DNA of 64,000 bases, from the NCBI GenBank assembly GCA_015227615.1, contig JAALGZ010000018.1, forward strand, positions 248,001-312,000, read 5' to 3'. The notes below the pieces were generated by a model that was not told where the DNA came from, made no database searches, and was given only the letters and a program-made list of their open reading frames with translations. The stretch's first letter is position 1, and each line of letters opens with the position of its first letter. The position numbers and the translations under genes were made by a program. This DNA comes from Labyrinthula sp. Ha (lineage: Eukaryota > Sar > Bigyra > Labyrinthulida > Labyrinthulaceae). This document shows, piece after piece, positions 23,595-34,314 of the stretch.

Positions 23595-23673
23595 TTTGTC
23601 CGTTTAGTAATGCAGCAGTGAGATTAGCCGTTTAGTTGGAAAATGAAACTTTCGAAAACGATGAAAAGAAACG
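23595..23673. promoter_or_regulatory. Bidirectional promoter gap, with an upstream ORF overlapping the next gene's start
   Basis: Only 79 bp separate the start codons of TRAPPC1 (-) and the 1158-residue gene (+), so they must share promoter sequence. In the plus direction an ATG at 23643 opens a 12-codon frame ending with TGA at 23679-23681, overlapping the main ATG at 23674 in another frame. If transcripts start upstream of 23643, this small frame could dampen translation of the large one. Confidence 0.6.
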
Positions 23674-26600
23674 ATGAGTGAAGCGGATGAACTGGAAATT
23701 GTAGGGTCGAGTGAGACCTTGTACATTGATAGAATTCAAAAAAATAAGCTAGAGAATCATATCAAAAATCATTTTTTATGGGATGAAGAGTCTGGGAGGA
23801 TATCTGGGAAAGGTCATATGACTACTGGACACTCGTTAGGCGGATGGGAGTCTGGATCACTACGCTCGAAAGGATTAGTATCATCTCACTCAATTATGCG
23901 AAATTTTTCTTCTTGCTCTGTTAAAAGGCTTCGTATGCGTCCTCCCTCGCCTGATAAGGAAAATAAAAGGGAAAATTATGAGGAAACAGCTTCAAAGTCC
24001 GGGTTGCTTCGTTCTGGCTCTAAAAGGTACAGTTTTCTCCGTAAAGGTAGAAGTATTGATTCATCTGAGCAAGTTATAAAGTCCAAAGTATCTAGATCAA
24101 GATTATTTACCAAAAACCTGAATAGAAGTACTTTTTCTTATCCTTCGCTGCATGAAAGAGGAGCTAGAAACAGGTCATTCTTAGATTTGACATTTGCATT
24201 TAATGGAGGTTCTGTTGGATTTAGTAAGAATCATGCAATTTCGAAGTTTGTGTCTCTGATACATACAAAACTCGAGGAAAAGGGGGTTAAGAGTGTAAGT
24301 TGGCCGTTGTTGAGAAAATATTGTAGAATAACTGGTGTTGATATGTTCAAATTGAAGAAGGGTTTGAAGAGACTAGGGATAAAAAGCTTAAGCAAGAAAA
24401 AAAAACAGAATCCAAGATTGGCTGCTTGTTTTTCTAATGCCATTGAACACGCCGATGGAGGTAGTTCACTTGAAGTATCTCGTGTTGCGCGGTTACCCAC
24501 TCAAATGAAAAATTTTCTTTACTCTGTCGAAAGACAAGATGAGTTTGTTCATAAAATGAAGAACATCAAAAATCGTTGTGTTCTGGATAAGGATAAGCTC
24601 ATATCTTTGGCCGCTTCAACGAAACCAATTGTAAGTGAGAATAGTCTTATTATTTACATAAGCGTTACACTATGGCAAACGTTTCAAGAGATCTCGGCTG
24701 GGATCTCGTGTATACTGCAAACGAAGGTTGATGTAATTCTGCGACTTTGTATATATTTGAGCTTTAAGCGCTTTCTTTCTGGAACCAAGATGAAACAGTA
24801 CCACGATGCTTACTTTCTACAAAACATGTGCAACTTGTTCAGGAATATAAAAATTCAAGCCAAAACGAACGCCACTTGTGAAATAAGCAGCTTTGGGGAA
24901 AACCATAACATACACTTGTTCAAGGAATTTTTCAAGAATTTTTTTTTCAATCGAAAAACGGACATGCTACTTACCCCTCTGAACAATCTTTTAGCTCTTG
25001 TATCTAGCAAAGAATTCACTTGTTTATTTGATATGAACCGATTAACCGGCGATTGGGTTGAACAACCTTCTGAGTATGGGTTGTTTGATCTAACTACGTT
25101 GCCGCGTATGCGGTTTGAAGTTATTTCTGATTTTCTTGTTTTGGAGCAAAAAATTGCTTTTTGGAATGATATACTAAGTGGAATTGAAACGTTTAAGCTT
25201 AACGAGACACTGAATGAAATAAACATCAAGCCTTATCTGCTTCTACTAATGACATACCATCTAGTGCATAGCAAGAAACACTATATCAAATCCATCATAA
25301 GGAAAAACAAAACCATTTGTGGTTGTATATTAGAAAGATTTGTACTAAGTGAAGGCAGTTCCACTATTGAACAATTCTTGAAAAGCTATGTCACGGACTT
25401 TACGTGGGGCATGGGGAACAAAGATATTCCCACCTCTTTTCCTTATTTAGTTCTTCTACAGTTATATAGGCATACTGGGCTGGGGCTGGACATCCAAGAC
25501 TTGCAAGAAAAAATTTTAAACCTTGGGGATGAAGACCAATCTTGCTTGAAGTCTTTAGAACGTGCTATTACTAAGCTTAAGGAGGTGAACTTTAAATTTT
25601 CGGCCTCAAAATTTGAAAGTTTATTGGAATGCTATGCTGCTTCATGTGTTTCAGGCTCGAAGTTACAGCACAGCTTACAATTATGTTCATCAAAGTTTGA
25701 ACTCTGCCAAACCGATGAACAAATGTCTAACCTAGCCAAGAGTAGCTTTGACTTACTTATACCACTGAAAGCTTTTGTAGTAATACTGCAAAATCTAGTC
25801 CCAGTGCTACAAAACAGAGTGGCACCGCGAAAAAAGATTTCGAAGCCGAAAAAAAATCCCGTCTTGCAAAGACCTAAGAATTTAAACTTGTCCTCGGAAG
25901 AAAGTTTCCAGGATGATGACGTTGAAAACTTTGACCATGCTAAGCAGATAGAGTTGGAACCAACTCTTAAACTCCATATCTTGGACAAGTCATTGCCATG
26001 TGTATTATATGAACCTAAAGCAGGTGCGCGGGAGATTGCAAAATATACGAAGTACTTCAGAGTTAAGAAAGTTAGCAAAGTTTTAAGGGAGACCTTGCGA
26101 ACTAAGCTTTCTTTTCTGCAAAAGACAAAACATTTGAGAACACAAGGTGACAACCGGACTTTTGAAGAATTTGATTTCTATTCTTTTCAAAAAATCGGTG
26201 ATGAAGCTTTGAAAAAAAAAACTGCCCTCAGAAAAGCCAAATTAGGTCCAAGCCGGAAGAGCAAGAGTAAATCTATACCAATTTCAGAGCAGCAGGAGTT
26301 ATTCCTCGAGAGAAAAATTATGAGGATGAACGACAGGGAGAGCTTAGCCTATCGCCGATTTCTATTTTTGCAGGCCAGATGGTATCAAGAAAACTGCAAA
26401 CTTAAAGACCAGCTTGCAAAACATGTTTATTGTCAAAGGACTGATGAGGATGAGATAAGGCAGGATAAAAACTGTATTGCCTTAACTTTCAAGGAGAGAG
26501 CGAAACGGGAAACAGAACTTTTAAGAAAAGAGGATGCTTATTCGCGAGATATTTTTCAGCAGATAGATGTCATTAATGTAGCTCGACTTCGTTGGCTGGC

Positions 26601-27150
26601 ACATCGTCAGAGAAAAGAGCGTAGGCAAATGGGTGTTGAAGAAAATTTGACAAAATCCTTTTGTTATCGGGAAAAAATCAGTTTATTAGAGCAGCGAAGG
26701 CACGAAAAATTAGAACAAGGAATGATGCATGAGGAAGACCTTTGGAGCTATGTTGTTTCTCCTTTGGAGAATAAGCGTGAACAGGCAAGAAATGTTATAA
26801 AGGCAAGATATAGAATCGCTTTTGCAAAATTCAAGCCTTCATTCGTGTACAATAAGAAAGCCTTACCCAGGATAAAGAGACCGGAGCAAGTTAAAAAACG
26901 GAGAATAATGCAGGTTTTTAAAGAATCGTACAACTTAAGTTCACTGCGTAGAGTGAAACAGCGGTGTTATGGTTTTGACCGCTTATCCTGTTATAACCAT
27001 ACCTTGAACCGTTTTCAGATGCCCCCGCACAGAGACCATTGCGGTGTCTTTACAGAAACTATGCTTTTACAAACACTCGAACCAAATTTAAAGAACAGCC
27101 TCGTCGAGCCCTCGAAAGGTCTTATTTTTGACAGTGAGTGGTCTATGTAA
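23674..27150 (+). CDS. Large basic coiled-coil protein of unknown function
   Basis: A single open frame of 1158 residues in one exon; I do not recognise its family. The first 230 residues are Ser-, Lys- and Arg-rich and low in order, with many RSxS-like stretches. A folded, Leu-rich helical central part spans about 280-700. A basic linker (RKKISKPKKNP, about 712-722) precedes an acidic patch (SSEESFQDDDVENFD). From about 860 to 1110 the sequence is rich in Lys, Arg, Glu and Gln with heptad-like Leu spacing, suggesting coiled coil or long helices. No signal peptide or membrane segment is seen. The composition fits a nuclear, cytoskeletal or centrosomal structural protein, but that is only inference. 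The start at 23674 is the first in-frame ATG and lies 79 bp from the TRAPPC1 start. Confidence 0.8.
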   Translation: MSEADELEIVGSSETLYIDRIQKNKLENHIKNHFLWDEESGRISGKGHMTTGHSLGGWESGSLRSKGLVSSHSIMRNFSSCSVKRLRMRPPSPDKENKRENYEETASKSGLLRSGSKRYSFLRKGRSIDSSEQVIKSKVSRSRLFTKNLNRSTFSYPSLHERGARNRSFLDLTFAFNGGSVGFSKNHAISKFVSLIHTKLEEKGVKSVSWPLLRKYCRITGVDMFKLKKGLKRLGIKSLSKKKKQNPRLAACFSNAIEHADGGSSLEVSRVARLPTQMKNFLYSVERQDEFVHKMKNIKNRCVLDKDKLISLAASTKPIVSENSLIIYISVTLWQTFQEISAGISCILQTKVDVILRLCIYLSFKRFLSGTKMKQYHDAYFLQNMCNLFRNIKIQAKTNATCEISSFGENHNIHLFKEFFKNFFFNRKTDMLLTPLNNLLALVSSKEFTCLFDMNRLTGDWVEQPSEYGLFDLTTLPRMRFEVISDFLVLEQKIAFWNDILSGIETFKLNETLNEINIKPYLLLLMTYHLVHSKKHYIKSIIRKNKTICGCILERFVLSEGSSTIEQFLKSYVTDFTWGMGNKDIPTSFPYLVLLQLYRHTGLGLDIQDLQEKILNLGDEDQSCLKSLERAITKLKEVNFKFSASKFESLLECYAASCVSGSKLQHSLQLCSSKFELCQTDEQMSNLAKSSFDLLIPLKAFVVILQNLVPVLQNRVAPRKKISKPKKNPVLQRPKNLNLSSEESFQDDDVENFDHAKQIELEPTLKLHILDKSLPCVLYEPKAGAREIAKYTKYFRVKKVSKVLRETLRTKLSFLQKTKHLRTQGDNRTFEEFDFYSFQKIGDEALKKKTALRKAKLGPSRKSKSKSIPISEQQELFLERKIMRMNDRESLAYRRFLFLQARWYQENCKLKDQLAKHVYCQRTDEDEIRQDKNCIALTFKERAKRETELLRKEDAYSRDIFQQIDVINVARLRWLAHRQRKERRQMGVEENLTKSFCYREKISLLEQRRHEKLEQGMMHEEDLWSYVVSPLENKREQARNVIKARYRIAFAKFKPSFVYNKKALPRIKRPEQVKKRRIMQVFKESYNLSSLRRVKQRCYGFDRLSCYNHTLNRFQMPPHRDHCGVFTETMLLQTLEPNLKNSLVEPSKGLIFDSEWSM

Positions 27151-28303
27151 TTCAGTTTGGTTGAATGTTTTATAAGTTGTGTAATGGTACTTAGCACATA
27201 GCGGTTTTTGTTTGGTTAAAATACCCCATTATATTGAAGGTAGTTCAAGGAGCGGCGCATAAGAATGAATGAAATAATTAATATTTTTGCTTCTGTTGCC
27301 GTCCGTGATTTCTTACTTGGTTTTCGATACTACCTACTAGGAGCAACGAAAATAACCCGAATAAAGGCGAATATACTCTAAGGCTTACCTAAATTTCTTC
27401 TTAATGCCTTCCACAGCGCTAACTAAGATACTAAGTACTGGACTGGTGTCAGAATAAAAACTTGCATAAGTCGAACTAGACGAATTCTAAGGTATAAAAT
27501 AGTTTAAAGGAGAAAAGCTGTTATTAGGAGTTGCTATATAGTAAGAGCTAGTTAAGTAATTAGCAGTTAAAATAAGTTTTAAATGAACTGAAAGAATAGT
27601 CTGAACAATTAAAGTAGTTACTGGAGGATGTTGCATCTAAGTGGATATTTATATACCTTGTTGTTATGTGCTTTGTGGTTTAGTATACAGAGGTAGGACG
27701 TTCCATTTTTGATTCTATAATTAAAAGGTGCACCGGAACACATTGTAAGTGCAGGACTTTATTTTGAATACTTAGGCTGCAATATAAGGAAAGAGGGGTG
27801 TCACTTAATAGAAATACCACAGAGATTTTTTTTTTGTTTAGATGTCAAAGTAATTTTTGTTCATTGATTTGAGCAAACCTTAGATTTAAATCCAGAGTAT
27901 ATTCCAGCGGAGCTGATATCTACGATGCGAATCTTTTTAGAAAGGGATCCAACACTTCATATTCGAAGTTTTTCCAGATTGTGGGTGTAGTGTCGTAAGC
28001 TTTAGGCATATTACTCCAGCAATTATATGGAGTCTATGGGGAGATACCTTACCTGTTTGCTCTTAGGGACTTCTCAGCATCCTCAAAGCCTAATGTCTTG
28101 GTCAGTTTGGAATAGGCTCCTTTCATAGGATCTTTTGTAAATGAAGAAAACAACTTAGCTCTCTCATAGAAAGTATTTTTTTGTATATACCGTGATCTTA
28201 TCTCTCTGCTCATTGCCCTTGCTTGATACCAGTTCTGTAGAACTAATAAAGGGAAGCTATATTTGAGCTGAGTTTTAAGAAAGTTGCATATGCCTGAACT
28301 TAA

Positions 28304-28735
28304 ATGAAAGAAAATTCATGTTGTTACTGCAATCTACCTTACCCATTAATGTGCTTGAAGTCGCAGCCTCTTAAAGGGTATTCAAATATTTGGATTCAAG
28401 ATCAGGGAAATTGCCCTGGAAACCAAATCAATCATATGCAAGACACAAAAGTTGAACTTCTAAATGAGATTGAAACATATGTATTTTCATTCAAAACTTA
28501 TGAACTGTTGTTCTTGTCATATATGTTTCTTAAAAAAAGCAGTAGAAAATTTCTCCTGGCGGTGAAATCTGAACGTAATTATTTTGAATCAATCCTTGAA
28601 AATAATTACTTCAGTCAGTTGTATTACTGTCTAGAGCCAAATTTACATTTTACGTCGAGGTCCTTCATTGAAAACTTCCCTAATTCACCATCTAAGAAAA
28701 CTATCTTTCCTCTTTTCTTTACTTTTTTATGTTGA
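28304..28735 (+). CDS. Hypothetical 143-codon open frame
   Basis: The frame is longer than expected by chance in such AT-rich, gene-free DNA, which is the only argument for it. Near the N terminus is a CCYCNLPYP stretch; the middle is helix-like (KVELLNEIETYVFSFKTYEL). There is no recognisable domain, no signal peptide and no conserved neighbour. It could be one exon of a larger gene or a chance frame. Confidence 0.22.
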   Translation: MKENSCCYCNLPYPLMCLKSQPLKGYSNIWIQDQGNCPGNQINHMQDTKVELLNEIETYVFSFKTYELLFLSYMFLKKSSRKFLLAVKSERNYFESILENNYFSQLYYCLEPNLHFTSRSFIENFPNSPSKKTIFPLFFTFLC

Positions 28736-29473
28736 GTTTTCAAGCCGAACTATGAAATGACTTACAGAAGTGGTATTTATTTTACTAGGCCCTGAGTGTA
28801 ACTCTTGCTTGGATCCTCATCCAATAGAACAGAACGTATCATCTAGGGAAGTTGCTAGTTGAGGAATAGGAAGGATGATGAACTATAGTTGCCTGAACTC
28901 CACCAAGAAAAATTAAGAGCTAGCCTTAGTCATGTCTGAAAACATATAGAAAAAAACACAGGACAAAGAATAACCACTATAAGAAATATTCACCCAAGAT
29001 ATTTACAATAAAACTGTTGATCAAGCTCTTATTTTTAACAAGGAGCACTTGCGCATATGGCAACTCCTTGACTCCCCACCTTTGGGTTATCAACACTATC
29101 AGTTCTCAAACAAACTAAAATATCTGTTCTCAAAGGGTGATGCTTGAAAATTACTGGGTATAGTGTAACTTGCAGTTTCCCTAATAGGTCGCATATCTAC
29201 ACCAACGTCTACTTTTGCACAAAAGAGAGTCTTGTTTGGTCATCCTAGTGCCCAAAACGTTAATATCCCTACTGTAAGAACTTATGCACACAGTCAACAT
29301 CACTGTCTAATTTCGGTAAGTTATATACGTTAGATACCGGTATAGTATTACATCCTCAAGTTTTTTGCATAGGCTAGTGTACGTTTTTCGCATGGAGTGC
29401 AAATCAAGAACATAACGGCTAAAGCCAGTTTTGAAACAAAAAATTAATCGCAGATTCCTGCTTCTTTATGATG

Positions 29474-29481
29474 CCACGTCA
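29474..29481 (+). promoter_or_regulatory. CCACGTCA (bZIP-type) site upstream of the PqiA-like gene
   Basis: The word CCACGTCATC lies about 200 bp before the start codon at 29683. The identical 10-mer occurs, also in gene sense, in both copies of the direct repeat upstream of the mL41 and 2023-residue genes (on the minus strand, containing 7069-7062 and 18347-18340). TGACGTGG is a known bZIP target core, for example the mammalian unfolded-protein-response element. Function here is inference. Confidence 0.35.
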
Positions 29482-29682
29482 TCCATTTATCCTTAACATG
29501 AGTTATTAATTGAGTTAGGGAATCATTAAAGCTACTTCAGTGATAAAGTGTAGAGTTAAGTGAGTTACACTAGAGAGAGTATTCTAAATGCAGTTGAAAG
29601 GTGTACGAACTGGCTTTGAAAAGGCAACTACGTTAAAGGACAACTTCAGTCAATCAAACATAATCTAGACCTTTAAGCAACC

Positions 29683-32600
29683 ATGAATCAAATAATATAT
29701 CTTGAGAAGTGTTGTTTGCTTATTCTTATCGTCCATATAGTAGTCGCTTATACCATTCCTTTCTCAAGATTACCTGTAAATTCCAGTGCAGTTGAAAAGG
29801 CACTTCAAAGGAACTCAGTCAACGTTCTTCTTCAAAAGCCAAGATACTTAGAAGGTGGTGATTTTACGATACTAAACTCAATATTGAAAGATGTGAAACT
29901 TCCTCTTGCTTTGGATATTCCAAAGAAGACTATTAGACAAACTATTGCTGGCTTCATAAAGATAAGGCTAGAGGCCAGAGTTGGAGATGAAGGAGAGTGT
30001 GAAGATCTCCGAGTTATGAATGACGGAGATGTTCTAATTTCAGGAAGGTTTATTGAAGGTAAAGTTGTTATGGGAAATAAAACATACGAAGAATATCAAA
30101 TATCTTTGAAAGTTGTTAACATTCGTTTCAAGTGTACGATTCCTTTGAATGTTAAGCTAGTTGCTGGCGGAAGTGGGAACTCTGATGGAACTCTAACATT
30201 TAGAACGGAGACTTCTGCGTTGACTCAAAAGATAAGACTTTTTTCTGAAGATTTCTCAATAAAACCACCTGAACTTGCGCTTGTTGGAAGCTGTTCAGCA
30301 GATGGAGGCGATATTAAATATACAGGGGCGAATATTTTTAAAGTCATTGGAGGACTTGTGGACTTAACAAGTATTGTACTAGATGAAATCAGGAAAGACC
30401 CAGATCTGGTTGCTAACGATATAGAAAATGAGTTATGCAATATTGGAAAAGATTTGGCCAAAGATATATTACCAATTCTTGTGTCTAATGACTTGATTGA
30501 TGAATCAAGTAATTTTTACATTTCTGATCCGTTTGCGGATGGATCTGTTTTGTCTGTTGAGGAAGCTGTTCGTGTGGAACGTGAGTTTGTCCGTTTATTT
30601 GATTGGACTAACCGAGAAAATTTTATTGTTAGCAATTTGGTTTCGGAAAGGGGAGATGGTGTTGATCGAAGGCCTGTTTTTTATGATATAATTGATATGA
30701 TATATCCTCAGCAAAATTCGGAATATGATTCTTTTTTGTGGCTTGTAAGTGAAGAGTTACAATTAGAGATGGAGAAGCATGATGGTAATTTGTTGGATAT
30801 TGATTTGAAAGGTTTTATTACAGGCGAAACATTTTTGGAAAACAGCTCAGCTGATCGTAAGAACAACGGAAATCAGCTCGTCACTGAATTTGGTTTGAAC
30901 ATAGATGGAACTAGCATTGAAGTTGCTGCTAAGTTGAGTATTGAGTCACTGAATCTAACCGTGTTTCCAGGTTCGTTGGGAGATGATTCGTTTGTTTTAT
31001 CCAACATTTTCTCATATGGTAAACAAACACTGGAAATGCAAAGAGTAAATCTTGGAACTGCAATTGTGCAAAGTGTGTTAGCTTTTCAGGTTAACATATC
31101 GAATTCAGGAGAGCCAGGTGCCAATGAAAACGTCTTCCTTGATGATAACCCTTTTTCTTTTACCTTTGACGAAAAAATTGATGTCTCCGTTGACTGGTTT
31201 GGATTTGTGGCCCGGTTGGCAGCTCTTCTAGGGGTAAATGTTGATGATTTCAACAAACTAATGCTTGGTCCTACATATGAGAAACCTCTAGAATGCATAC
31301 TCTCTTCTTTAATCTTGCCTCCACGAATAACAGGATTAACGGTGGACCATGATAAGGTCGATGTCTTCGTAACTGGGTTTGTGGATGCAATCCTGGTTTT
31401 CTTAGGTGATATAGTGAATGTATTGTTGCCAGTTTATCAACCAGTTGTACCACGTGCTTTGGAGCTCTTGTTTGATGATGCATTGCGAAATAAAGATTTG
31501 CTAGCGGCTATGCACTGTACCGAGCTGGAAAATGTTACAACCTTGAGAAGTACACCTTATGACTTTTCGAAAGGAATTTTTGCAGATGTTTCTTCAGCCG
31601 TTGATGCGAACCTTGTGGGTGAAATACTTGAAAGTTTCAGTTCGAATAATGGTCGCTTGGATATTGTGCAGCCTAAAGATGCTTTGAAGGTTCAAATTGA
31701 ACTGTCGCCTAATGATATTCAAAATTCATTTTCTATAGGAGTGCATAATCTCTACATAAGTGGGCTCCATAGGGAAGTTGTGGATAGTGTAGTTGTATTT
31801 GATGTGATTGAAAATTCGCAGTATTATCCACAGGATCTACATAATGCTGCTGTTTTAGCCAGTGAGAGTTCGTTGATTGGACTTGGTGGACAAATTAAAT
31901 TTAATAAAGTTGCTAATGAACAGGCTCCACTTGCAGGAATAATTAATCAGGGCGACCATTTGGAGGAAAATACATTGAGTTTTCACATCCAAGCTTCATA
32001 TCTTAACCTTAGTCTTGAATCTCACCTAACGTTCTCAGAGATGGATGTTCTCGGAGTGGAACTGTCAGAAGTATTAAATATTGATTGCTGGATAGCTAGA
32101 CTAGATTCTTTGGGTGGTATTCATGGCTTCCAAGCCTTTTTATCTGGTGTACGTATTGAAGCAGAATGTAACTGTACAAATAGTGTTCTAAAAGGGATTT
32201 CCTCTTCACTCTCCAGCGAAGAAGGTTGGAGAGGTATGGAAGAATTCTTATTGGATTTAATTCGACGCTATGGGGATTCTGTTCAAAACAAATTTAATCC
32301 AGCTGAGTTCAACAATACTATTGCACAGGCTATTGACTCTTGCGAGAATAGAAAAGTGACCAATGAAGAAACAAATTTGGCTGTGATCGAAGAGGATTAT
32401 GCAGCAATTATATCCTTTTTAGGTCTTCTTTTCTTGGCCTTACTCTTTCCGGTTCTCTTTGGAGTAATTCTTAGGAAAAAATGTGGAGTTAATCTTCATG
32501 AAAAAGAAAAACTGTCAAAGGAAGAAAAAAATGAAAAGAGGAATATTCATTACGTAGAACCAATGTACAAGAATAGTAGCATTCCGAAGCTAGCGAAATT

Positions 32601-34314
32601 TCTAATCCCTGTTTGTATTAGCGCAAATATATGTCTATTTGTAATCGGAGATACAGGTGTTGCCGTAGTGATTAACATAGTAGGGCATGTTCTTGGAGTT
32701 CCGCTGAAGATGGAGAACTTTGCCACTTTAAGTGTTATTTCTACGGCAGTAGCACTTTGGGAAACTGGCGCATATATACTGGCCTTGTTGCTATTTATTG
32801 TATCTGTGGGTTGGCCCTATATGAAACTTCTTTTGCTTATGTTTAGTTGGTTCTCCTCACCAAGTACAATGAGTTTGGAAAAGAGGGGAGTCTTATTGGA
32901 ATGGTTGGATATTCTCGGAAGATATAGTTTTGCAGAGTTTCATTTCCTTGTTTTTGTTTTACTTGTGTTCAATATTGAAGGTGGGTCTCCTAATCCTTCA
33001 TGGCTTGGTGATGAGGAGGCCTTTCAGTTGTTGATTGATATTCAGCCTCAAGTCAGTTTGTTTACTTTCTCTATGGCTGTTGTGTTTTCAATTATTCTAA
33101 GTAACATTTTGCTGGTATTAAATAATAACCTGGAAGATAAAGCAAGAATTAGAGACCGCAAGGAGTTTCTACAGAGAATAGAGGCAGTAAAGAAAGAGGC
33201 AGGCGTTATTACGCATGAAATTGATGAGGACAAATTTTATTTTGGTCTTGGTCAGTGGGAATTTAATGTTCAGTCCAATGCACACAATGTTGAGCATGGT
33301 GGAAAGGACTATAACTACACGTTTAAAATCACTGGGGCTGCTCTTTCGCTACTCTTTGTTAGTATTTCTGTTGTAGCTGTAACTTTACTATATGCTGCTA
33401 CTTTAGAGAGTATCCATGTTGAGATAAATGGTATAGCCGGATTTCTTGTTGATTGGGCAGATAGGGAAAGAAAATATGATGTTAGCGTTTTCGATCTTCT
33501 TTTTGACATAGTCAAAATCTACGAGGGCAATACTATTATATATTTTGTTGCTTCTGTATTTATCTTGACTATCGTTGTTTTCCCGGCGTTGCAGACTTTG
33601 GTTCTGTTTGCTATGTTATTTGGACAGTATACTCTCTCTGGTGCAAGAAAGTTATACCAAGCGCACCATATCATAACTGTATGGTGTTGTGTGGATGTGT
33701 TTGTGATAGCTATATCCCTAACAGTTCTAGAACTTCCAACTGTTGCTAAGGGTTTAGTTGCATCAATAGAGGAGTGTGATATCCTGGCTGATATAATGAA
33801 GGATTTCTTATTACCCCTTGGTTTAGTTGAAGAAATAGATGTAGTTGCATCCTGTATTGGTATACATTCCGAAATTACAGTTGGTGGATACTTATGCATT
33901 TTGGTGGTCTTGCTTTTGAACTTTTCCAACCTTTTTGTTGGACGACTGTTTCACTTCTTTATTCTCGATAGAGAAACCATTTTGCACAAACCTACAACGC
34001 AAGAACAAACTAGTTTTCATGAGATCCGGGTCATCCCCTTTCACAAAATCTGTGCTAATTTGGGGTTGATAAAGATCGAAGGACTTAATGAGAGAAGACA
34101 TAGATTAAAATATGATCACAAAGTATTCAACTTAACAAGAGTTGAGAGTATGCTCCTAAATCCAGATGGTGCCAAGTGTGGAACAAGTAAAACGTTGGAT
34201 GAGTATTTTGTTCCAACTAGAAACAGTGTCTTGCTCAAGAGAAAGAAACTTCAAGCAAGACTTAGTTATTTTGAGTATCAGAAGACAAAGCTTCAACCAG
34301 CTACTGACGTATGA
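29683..34314 (+). CDS. PqiA/LetA-like multi-spanning protein with giant ectodomain, paralogue A
   Basis: Single open frame, 1543 residues. A signal peptide (about 1-24) precedes about 880 extracytoplasmic residues rich in alternating beta-type sequence, amphipathic helices, paired Cys and N-glycosylation sites. A transmembrane helix lies near 906-928. A Lys/Glu-rich cytosolic linker follows, then roughly eight further hydrophobic segments forming two PqiA-type modules: WPYMKLLLLMFSW ... LDILGRYSFAEFHFLV (about 1043-1092) and FPALQTLVL ... WCCVDVFVIAISLTVLELP (about 1300-1352). The C tail is basic and cytosolic. Bacterial PqiA/LetA proteins energise phospholipid transfer between membranes with MCE-protein partners; a lipid-handling role here is inference. 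The ectodomain motif GGDFT-LNS-L---LPL and later helical DLxxxILPxLxxND blocks recall lipid-binding TULIP/BPI folds, unproven. Residues about 1030-1314 are identical to paralogue B because of a near-identical DNA tract. Confidence 0.85.
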   Translation: MNQIIYLEKCCLLILIVHIVVAYTIPFSRLPVNSSAVEKALQRNSVNVLLQKPRYLEGGDFTILNSILKDVKLPLALDIPKKTIRQTIAGFIKIRLEARVGDEGECEDLRVMNDGDVLISGRFIEGKVVMGNKTYEEYQISLKVVNIRFKCTIPLNVKLVAGGSGNSDGTLTFRTETSALTQKIRLFSEDFSIKPPELALVGSCSADGGDIKYTGANIFKVIGGLVDLTSIVLDEIRKDPDLVANDIENELCNIGKDLAKDILPILVSNDLIDESSNFYISDPFADGSVLSVEEAVRVEREFVRLFDWTNRENFIVSNLVSERGDGVDRRPVFYDIIDMIYPQQNSEYDSFLWLVSEELQLEMEKHDGNLLDIDLKGFITGETFLENSSADRKNNGNQLVTEFGLNIDGTSIEVAAKLSIESLNLTVFPGSLGDDSFVLSNIFSYGKQTLEMQRVNLGTAIVQSVLAFQVNISNSGEPGANENVFLDDNPFSFTFDEKIDVSVDWFGFVARLAALLGVNVDDFNKLMLGPTYEKPLECILSSLILPPRITGLTVDHDKVDVFVTGFVDAILVFLGDIVNVLLPVYQPVVPRALELLFDDALRNKDLLAAMHCTELENVTTLRSTPYDFSKGIFADVSSAVDANLVGEILESFSSNNGRLDIVQPKDALKVQIELSPNDIQNSFSIGVHNLYISGLHREVVDSVVVFDVIENSQYYPQDLHNAAVLASESSLIGLGGQIKFNKVANEQAPLAGIINQGDHLEENTLSFHIQASYLNLSLESHLTFSEMDVLGVELSEVLNIDCWIARLDSLGGIHGFQAFLSGVRIEAECNCTNSVLKGISSSLSSEEGWRGMEEFLLDLIRRYGDSVQNKFNPAEFNNTIAQAIDSCENRKVTNEETNLAVIEEDYAAIISFLGLLFLALLFPVLFGVILRKKCGVNLHEKEKLSKEEKNEKRNIHYVEPMYKNSSIPKLAKFLIPVCISANICLFVIGDTGVAVVINIVGHVLGVPLKMENFATLSVISTAVALWETGAYILALLLFIVSVGWPYMKLLLLMFSWFSSPSTMSLEKRGVLLEWLDILGRYSFAEFHFLVFVLLVFNIEGGSPNPSWLGDEEAFQLLIDIQPQVSLFTFSMAVVFSIILSNILLVLNNNLEDKARIRDRKEFLQRIEAVKKEAGVITHEIDEDKFYFGLGQWEFNVQSNAHNVEHGGKDYNYTFKITGAALSLLFVSISVVAVTLLYAATLESIHVEINGIAGFLVDWADRERKYDVSVFDLLFDIVKIYEGNTIIYFVASVFILTIVVFPALQTLVLFAMLFGQYTLSGARKLYQAHHIITVWCCVDVFVIAISLTVLELPTVAKGLVASIEECDILADIMKDFLLPLGLVEEIDVVASCIGIHSEITVGGYLCILVVLLLNFSNLFVGRLFHFFILDRETILHKPTTQEQTSFHEIRVIPFHKICANLGLIKIEGLNERRHRLKYDHKVFNLTRVESMLLNPDGAKCGTSKTLDEYFVPTRNSVLLKRKKLQARLSYFEYQKTKLQPATDV
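32770..33626 (+). repeat. 857-bp inverted near-identical tract, arm 1 (inside paralogue A)
   Basis: Matches the reverse complement of 51226-52082 base for base, except one silent difference that I found (G at 32883 against A). Identity stops sharply on both sides, and the neighbouring coding sequence of the two genes is clearly diverged. It encodes the first PqiA module, the linker and the beginning of the second. It is best explained as a recent gene-conversion tract between the two paralogues. Confidence 0.95.

Larger units (their letters stand above)
27151..29682. other. Intergenic stretch, mostly empty
   Basis: Apart from the 143-codon frame at 28304-28735 and the motif at 29474-29481, both listed separately, I see nothing supported here. 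The last few hundred bases should contain the promoter of the PqiA-like gene that starts at 29683. Confidence 0.4.
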
